NCBI GenBank assembly: GCA_026392135.1
Contig: JAPLCR010000356.1
Span: 1-9,994 of the forward strand
From: Armatimonadota bacterium
GTDB lineage: Bacteria; Armatimonadota; Chthonomonadetes; Chthonomonadales; Chthonomonadaceae
Reading direction: 5' to 3'
Length of the DNA stretch: 9,994 nucleotides
The notes beneath the pieces were generated by a model. The model was not told where the DNA came from and did no database searches. It worked only from the letters and a program-made list of their open reading frames with translations. Numbering within the stretch: the stretch's first letter is position 1; each line of letters begins with the position of its first letter. Of this stretch, positions 7,336 to 9,994 are shown one piece after another. The translations under genes were made by a program, and so were the position numbers.

Positions 7336-7364
7336 ATTATAGTGCAAAAAAAATCGAATGTCAA
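7336..7364 (-). promoter_or_regulatory. Consensus sigma-70 promoter of the 162-aa gene
   Basis: On the minus strand TTGACA (7364-7359) and TATAAT (7341-7336) are both perfect six-of-six matches with an optimal 17-bp spacer that contains a run of eight T. The predicted start near 7329 gives a leader of about 50 nt before ATG 7278. It points at the 162-aa gene and, by read-through, at the two genes after it. Confidence 0.88.
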
Positions 7365-7388
7365 CTGGTAGTTACGAGTTTTTAGTGT

Positions 7389-7402
7389 AAGAGTTTACTC
7401 TT
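7389..7402. promoter_or_regulatory. Short perfect palindrome upstream of the promoter
   Basis: AAGAGT-TT-ACTCTT is a perfect inverted repeat whose near edge lies about 25 bp upstream of the -35 box. The position would suit an activator or other regulator, but no second copy is seen and a palindrome of this size can occur by chance in AT-rich DNA. Confidence 0.3.
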
Positions 7403-7438
7403 TTGGGCATTAACCGTGAAATACACACAAACCCCAAA

Positions 7439-7467
7439 ATTGGAACCGTTCGTACAGGCTTTCCAAT
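7439..7467. terminator. Hairpin ATTGGAA / TTCCAAT
   Basis: ATTGGAA (7439-7445) and TTCCAAT (7461-7467) form a perfect 7-bp stem. Two further CC/GG pairs are possible inside across a 2-nt bulge. It lies about 120 bases past the stop of the 755-aa gene. No T-run follows, so a terminator role is only possible. Confidence 0.3.
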
Positions 7468-7480
7468 ATCATACCGCGAG

Positions 7481-7518
7481 AACCCCTCTCCTTTGCGAAG
7501 GAGAGGCGGGGTGAGGTT
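7481..7518. repeat. REP-like palindromic element / possible bidirectional terminator
   Basis: CCTCTCCTT (7485-7493) and AAGGAGAGG (7498-7506) form a 9-bp perfect stem with loop TGCG. Flanking CC (7483-7484) and GG (7108 is not used; the pair lies at 7508-7509) extend it across a one-base bulge, and AACC (7481-7484) and GGTT (7515-7518) frame the unit. Hairpins of this composition (CCTCTCC, short loop, GGAGAGG, GGGTGAGG) are familiar as dispersed intergenic repeats in several bacterial groups. Only one copy is in this window. It lies about 70 bases downstream of the 755-aa gene. Confidence 0.5.
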
Positions 7519-7586
7519 ATGTGAATAGCTGCAATCCTGAACGCTTACTTTTTAGTCTGGTTTGAGTATGTGGTGCTGTGCGTACC

Positions 7587-9854
7587 CTACCGCACCGTCG
7601 GCAACCAATGGTCAAGCAGATACTGACAGTTCAGCACCTTTTCGAGGAGGTCTATCGGAATGTAATAGTACTGATTAGAGGCTTCAAAGCCGATACGGGA
7701 ATCCTGTGACTGGAGAGCATACAGCCGTTGTGCTAGCCTAATCTCCTCCTTCAAAATCTGCTCTAGCTCCCTAACTACTGCCTGTTTTCGCTCCCCGCTT
7801 GTCGGCAGTTCACGCCGTAAATGCACGAACTGCGCCTGATTTCCCGTACTCTGAAAGTGGATAGCAATAGCATCTACAAGTCCCATTTCGAGATGCAACG
7901 CGGTAGCCTGTTTGCTCTTGCGTAGCGGGGTAGGGAGGGCTTCCCTTAGTTTTACAAGGCTTTGGCGGAACCCCTGTGCCACCTTTCGCATTTGACCCAC
8001 AAAGACATCTGGAGGGTATACCATGCGCCAACCATCCAGGTCGTCATACGGAAAGCCTATCATTGTGGCATGATACCCAGTCGCCTCTGCCCACAGCAGG
8101 TTTGAGACCCCGAACTGCATAGGCGCAGAGTAGACCAGCCCGATGTGAAATGGAAACTCGCGAAAAGCCGTACTATAGCCGCGCCAAGCCTCGACGACTG
8201 CCGGAGCGTTCGTCGCTCCGTAGCGAGAAGTCGCGACTTTTAGGAGGGTTTTGTAGAGCGTATCGCTACCGATTTCGTCTACAGGTAGACTCTGTATTTC
8301 CGCCATCACTTCGAGGTTGGGGGAGGGGTAGCCCCCCAGTGTCCAGCCTAGCATGATTCCATCCACTTTCGCAGAACGGAGGTTCAAAGCGTGTTGTGCC
8401 ACATTCTCAAGCGCGGGAATATAAGGTACGGCGGAGAGTTCCCATGAGTTCGCGGCTTGTATCTTTGCTACCGCCTTTAGTCCACGCTCCTTTGCCCATC
8501 TCCAGTGACTCTTAGCTCGCTCGCCAGGTCCTACGGTCGAAACCGAGTAATCTCCAACAATGCTATTCACCCCGCCCCGTTTGATGGGCATATCCCACTC
8601 ACTCACACTCATCACCGAAACATCCGCGGGTATCGTACCTATCACCGTTTTCGCAACCTCATCGCTCCATCCCCAGTCCCACGCAATCAGTTGGGCACGG
8701 CTCGCCGTCTGGTGTATCCCTTCGTTAATAGCGGTATTCACTTCGGCAATAACCTCCCCCGCACTCCGCCCTGAACACCGTGGGCACTCCTGCCCCTTGC
8801 CATGCGACCAACAGCTCGTCAGGTTCTCAGAAGCAGTAATCGTGAAAAAACCGCCTACATCGGGTACTGCCTTGCAGATAGAGGCGATGGAATCGCTAAG
8901 ATACTTCTTGACAACTGGTGTCGAGGTGCAGAGGGTTGCATAGTCACCCTCTGTTACACCTTTGAGTTCTGGGTGTGTTTTGAAGAAGGAGAGCGGCATA
9001 GAGCGCGGTTCATTGAGATACAGGAAGATACGGATACCGTGTTTTTTAGCGCGTGCCGTCAGTTTGCGGAGGCTCTTTAGCCGCTCCTCGTAGTGGTCGC
9101 TCAGGTGTGGCTCCCAAGGGTAAGGTGCAAGTTTGTAGAGTACCGCCTGTAGCCATACGCCTGTTACACCGACCTTCGCCATCTTCGCAAGGTAGTGGTC
9201 GGGATACGGGTCTGCTTCCTTATCTAAAAGTGGATCGCCATACAGGGCAAAATAGGAGTAGCAGAAGCGGAGGGCAGTAGATTTAGGTGCCACTGTCTGA
9301 GATTTTGTAGGGTTGCTCAGCTCTTGCACGAACTGAAAAAGCGGAGCAGTCGTTTTTGGCAGTCCCTCCGGGAACGTCTGTGCAAGCGTTCGCGCGATAT
9401 CCCGCTCGCGTTGTTGTGTTTCAGGGGAAGAGGGCTTATACCGTACAGGCTCACACTTCGGCTTGAGATTACCCATCTTAACATAGAGAAAGTCATCTTC
9501 ACGAAGGCTAAACTCCATCTGCTCCGGTGTCCACTGTAGAAGCGTGAGTAGCTGATCATAGGGCAGTAGATGCCAGTTTCGTCGAATGATGGTTAAGGCA
9601 GAACGCTTCCACTGTTGTGCAGTGATAGTGAGCGGGGTTGGGAGACCCATGCTACTGCCCAGTTGCTTCACTTCGTCTGGGGTCGCTCCAATAGTCTGAG
9701 CAATCCTTTCCGTAGGAACCAGAGTCCAGTTTCGCCACACAAAGGCGTGTAGCCTGTCAGGAAAGTGCGGTAGCGCAATGGGGGGAGGGGCAGAGCCTTG
9801 GGGTAGGTCAGTAGTCATCATCATGGTCATCAGTCCAAGTAAAGCAAGTAACAT
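7587..9854 (-). CDS. Secreted glycosidase-like TIM-barrel protein (755 aa)
   Basis: The product starts with a short hydrophobic, probably export-directing segment (MLLALLGLMTMMM) and a Pro-rich linker. Residues 37-72 and 87-122 are two copies of a helical module sharing RNWxLxP followed by TPE/TPD (RNWTLVP at 41-47, RNWHLLP at 92-98). From about 195 to 520 the order of strands and helices fits a (beta/alpha)8 hydrolase: VTGVWLQAVLY, IRIFLYLNEP, GGFFTITASENLTSCWSHG, QLIAWDWGW, VSVMSVSEWD and VDGIMLGWTLGGYPS. Glu343 in TASEN is the best acid/base candidate. Cys348, His351, Cys357 and Cys360 (CPRC) could bind zinc. The C-terminal 200 residues are helical. A polysaccharide- or glycoconjugate-degrading role resembling GH20-like enzymes is inferred, not shown. 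The start has GAAGG (9862-9866) seven bases upstream. Monocistronic on present evidence. Confidence 0.78.
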   Translation of the reverse strand: MLLALLGLMTMMMTTDLPQGSAPPPIALPHFPDRLHAFVWRNWTLVPTERIAQTIGATPDEVKQLGSSMGLPTPLTITAQQWKRSALTIIRRNWHLLPYDQLLTLLQWTPEQMEFSLREDDFLYVKMGNLKPKCEPVRYKPSSPETQQRERDIARTLAQTFPEGLPKTTAPLFQFVQELSNPTKSQTVAPKSTALRFCYSYFALYGDPLLDKEADPYPDHYLAKMAKVGVTGVWLQAVLYKLAPYPWEPHLSDHYEERLKSLRKLTARAKKHGIRIFLYLNEPRSMPLSFFKTHPELKGVTEGDYATLCTSTPVVKKYLSDSIASICKAVPDVGGFFTITASENLTSCWSHGKGQECPRCSGRSAGEVIAEVNTAINEGIHQTASRAQLIAWDWGWSDEVAKTVIGTIPADVSVMSVSEWDMPIKRGGVNSIVGDYSVSTVGPGERAKSHWRWAKERGLKAVAKIQAANSWELSAVPYIPALENVAQHALNLRSAKVDGIMLGWTLGGYPSPNLEVMAEIQSLPVDEIGSDTLYKTLLKVATSRYGATNAPAVVEAWRGYSTAFREFPFHIGLVYSAPMQFGVSNLLWAEATGYHATMIGFPYDDLDGWRMVYPPDVFVGQMRKVAQGFRQSLVKLREALPTPLRKSKQATALHLEMGLVDAIAIHFQSTGNQAQFVHLRRELPTSGERKQAVVRELEQILKEEIRLAQRLYALQSQDSRIGFEASNQYYYIPIDLLEKVLNCQYLLDHWLPTVR

Positions 9855-9994
9855 AGCAATACCTTCGCCAACGGATGGCTTGAAATCTCATCTGGCGGGG
9901 TAGTTTTTGGTGTTGTTCCTCTTGTTTTCGGCTCTTGTCGTAGCCTCATTCTGAGGTCATAGCGGCGTGTTTTTGGCTAGAATGGATGCAACCG
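9855..9994. other. Upstream region of the 755-aa gene
   Basis: These 140 bases to the window edge contain no coding frame I can support. They include the ribosome site at 9862-9866 and a small inverted repeat CCTCA-TTC-TGAGG near 9944-9956. No convincing -35/-10 pair was found on the minus strand, so the promoter is either degenerate or beyond the edge. Confidence 0.4.

Larger units (their letters stand above)
7365..7586. other. Non-coding spacer between the 755-aa and 162-aa genes
   Basis: No open frame with a ribosome site is visible on either strand here. Together with the leader (7279-7364) the gene-free stretch is 308 bases. It holds the palindrome at 7389-7402, a hairpin at 7439-7467 and the GC-rich hairpin repeat at 7481-7518, so it probably serves as the termination region of the 755-aa gene and the upstream control region of the 162-aa gene. 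Confidence 0.65.

Noticed and set aside
7389..7402. The palindrome followed by TTTT as a plus-strand terminator
   Set aside because: The stem is AT-rich with a two-base loop, and no plus-strand gene ends nearby.
1..9994. CRISPR arrays, tRNA or rRNA genes, insertion sequences
   Set aside because: No spaced direct repeats, cloverleaf-like segments, rRNA stretches, transposase motifs or long terminal inverted repeats were seen on either strand.

Overview
The window reads like chromosomal DNA from a free-living bacterium of moderate GC. My best guess is Armatimonadota or another Planctomycetota/Verrucomicrobiota/Acidobacteriota-like lineage. That is inferred from the gene content: a Tat-exported Fe/Mn superoxide dismutase, a TPR plus CRTAC1-like (VCBS/ASPIC-UnbV) pair, a large glycosidase-like secreted protein, and several secreted proteins of no known family. 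No marker gene fixes the phylum. There are no rRNA or tRNA genes, transposases, integrases or CRISPR arrays. Six of the seven intact genes carry an export signal, so almost everything here acts outside the cytoplasm. The seventh, the TPR protein, is predicted to be anchored in the inner membrane.

Layout. (1) At 9-764 (minus) lies a Tat-dependent Fe/Mn superoxide dismutase. About 150 bp of divergent intergenic DNA separates it from (2) a two-gene operon on the plus strand: a membrane-anchored TPR protein (918-2246) and, with an ATGA overlap, a lipoprotein with seven VCBS calcium loops and a C-terminal ASPIC/UnbV domain (2243-3949). (3) Tail to tail with it, 3939-4280 (minus) holds the C-terminal third or so of a P-loop nucleoside-kinase-like protein. 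It has lost its Walker A half and lies directly behind, and in frame with, the stop codon of the next gene. (4) A minus-strand array of three secreted proteins follows: a 162-aa Ser/Thr/Gly-rich protein (7278-6790), a 566-aa protein with two STN-like modules (6718-5018) and a 246-aa protein (5021-4281). The last two overlap by ATGA. A textbook sigma-70 promoter (TTGACA, 17 bp, TATAAT) precedes the 162-aa gene, and a perfect 13-bp hairpin lies between it and the 566-aa gene. (5) An approximately 220-bp non-coding stretch (about 7365-7586) contains two hairpins and a small palindrome. (6) A 755-aa secreted TIM-barrel glycosidase-like protein occupies 9854-7587 (minus). The last 140 bases hold nothing I can identify.

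How the genes may work together: the TPR/CRTAC1 pair is probably an envelope scaffold with a calcium-stabilised propeller on a lipid anchor. The 162/566/246 array is the best candidate for an undescribed system. Its three exported proteins have no recognisable enzyme, sit behind a very strong promoter, and contain STN-like modules normally seen in secretins and TonB receptors but without a pore domain. The truncated kinase at its downstream edge suggests that the array arrived by, or was trimmed by, a rearrangement.
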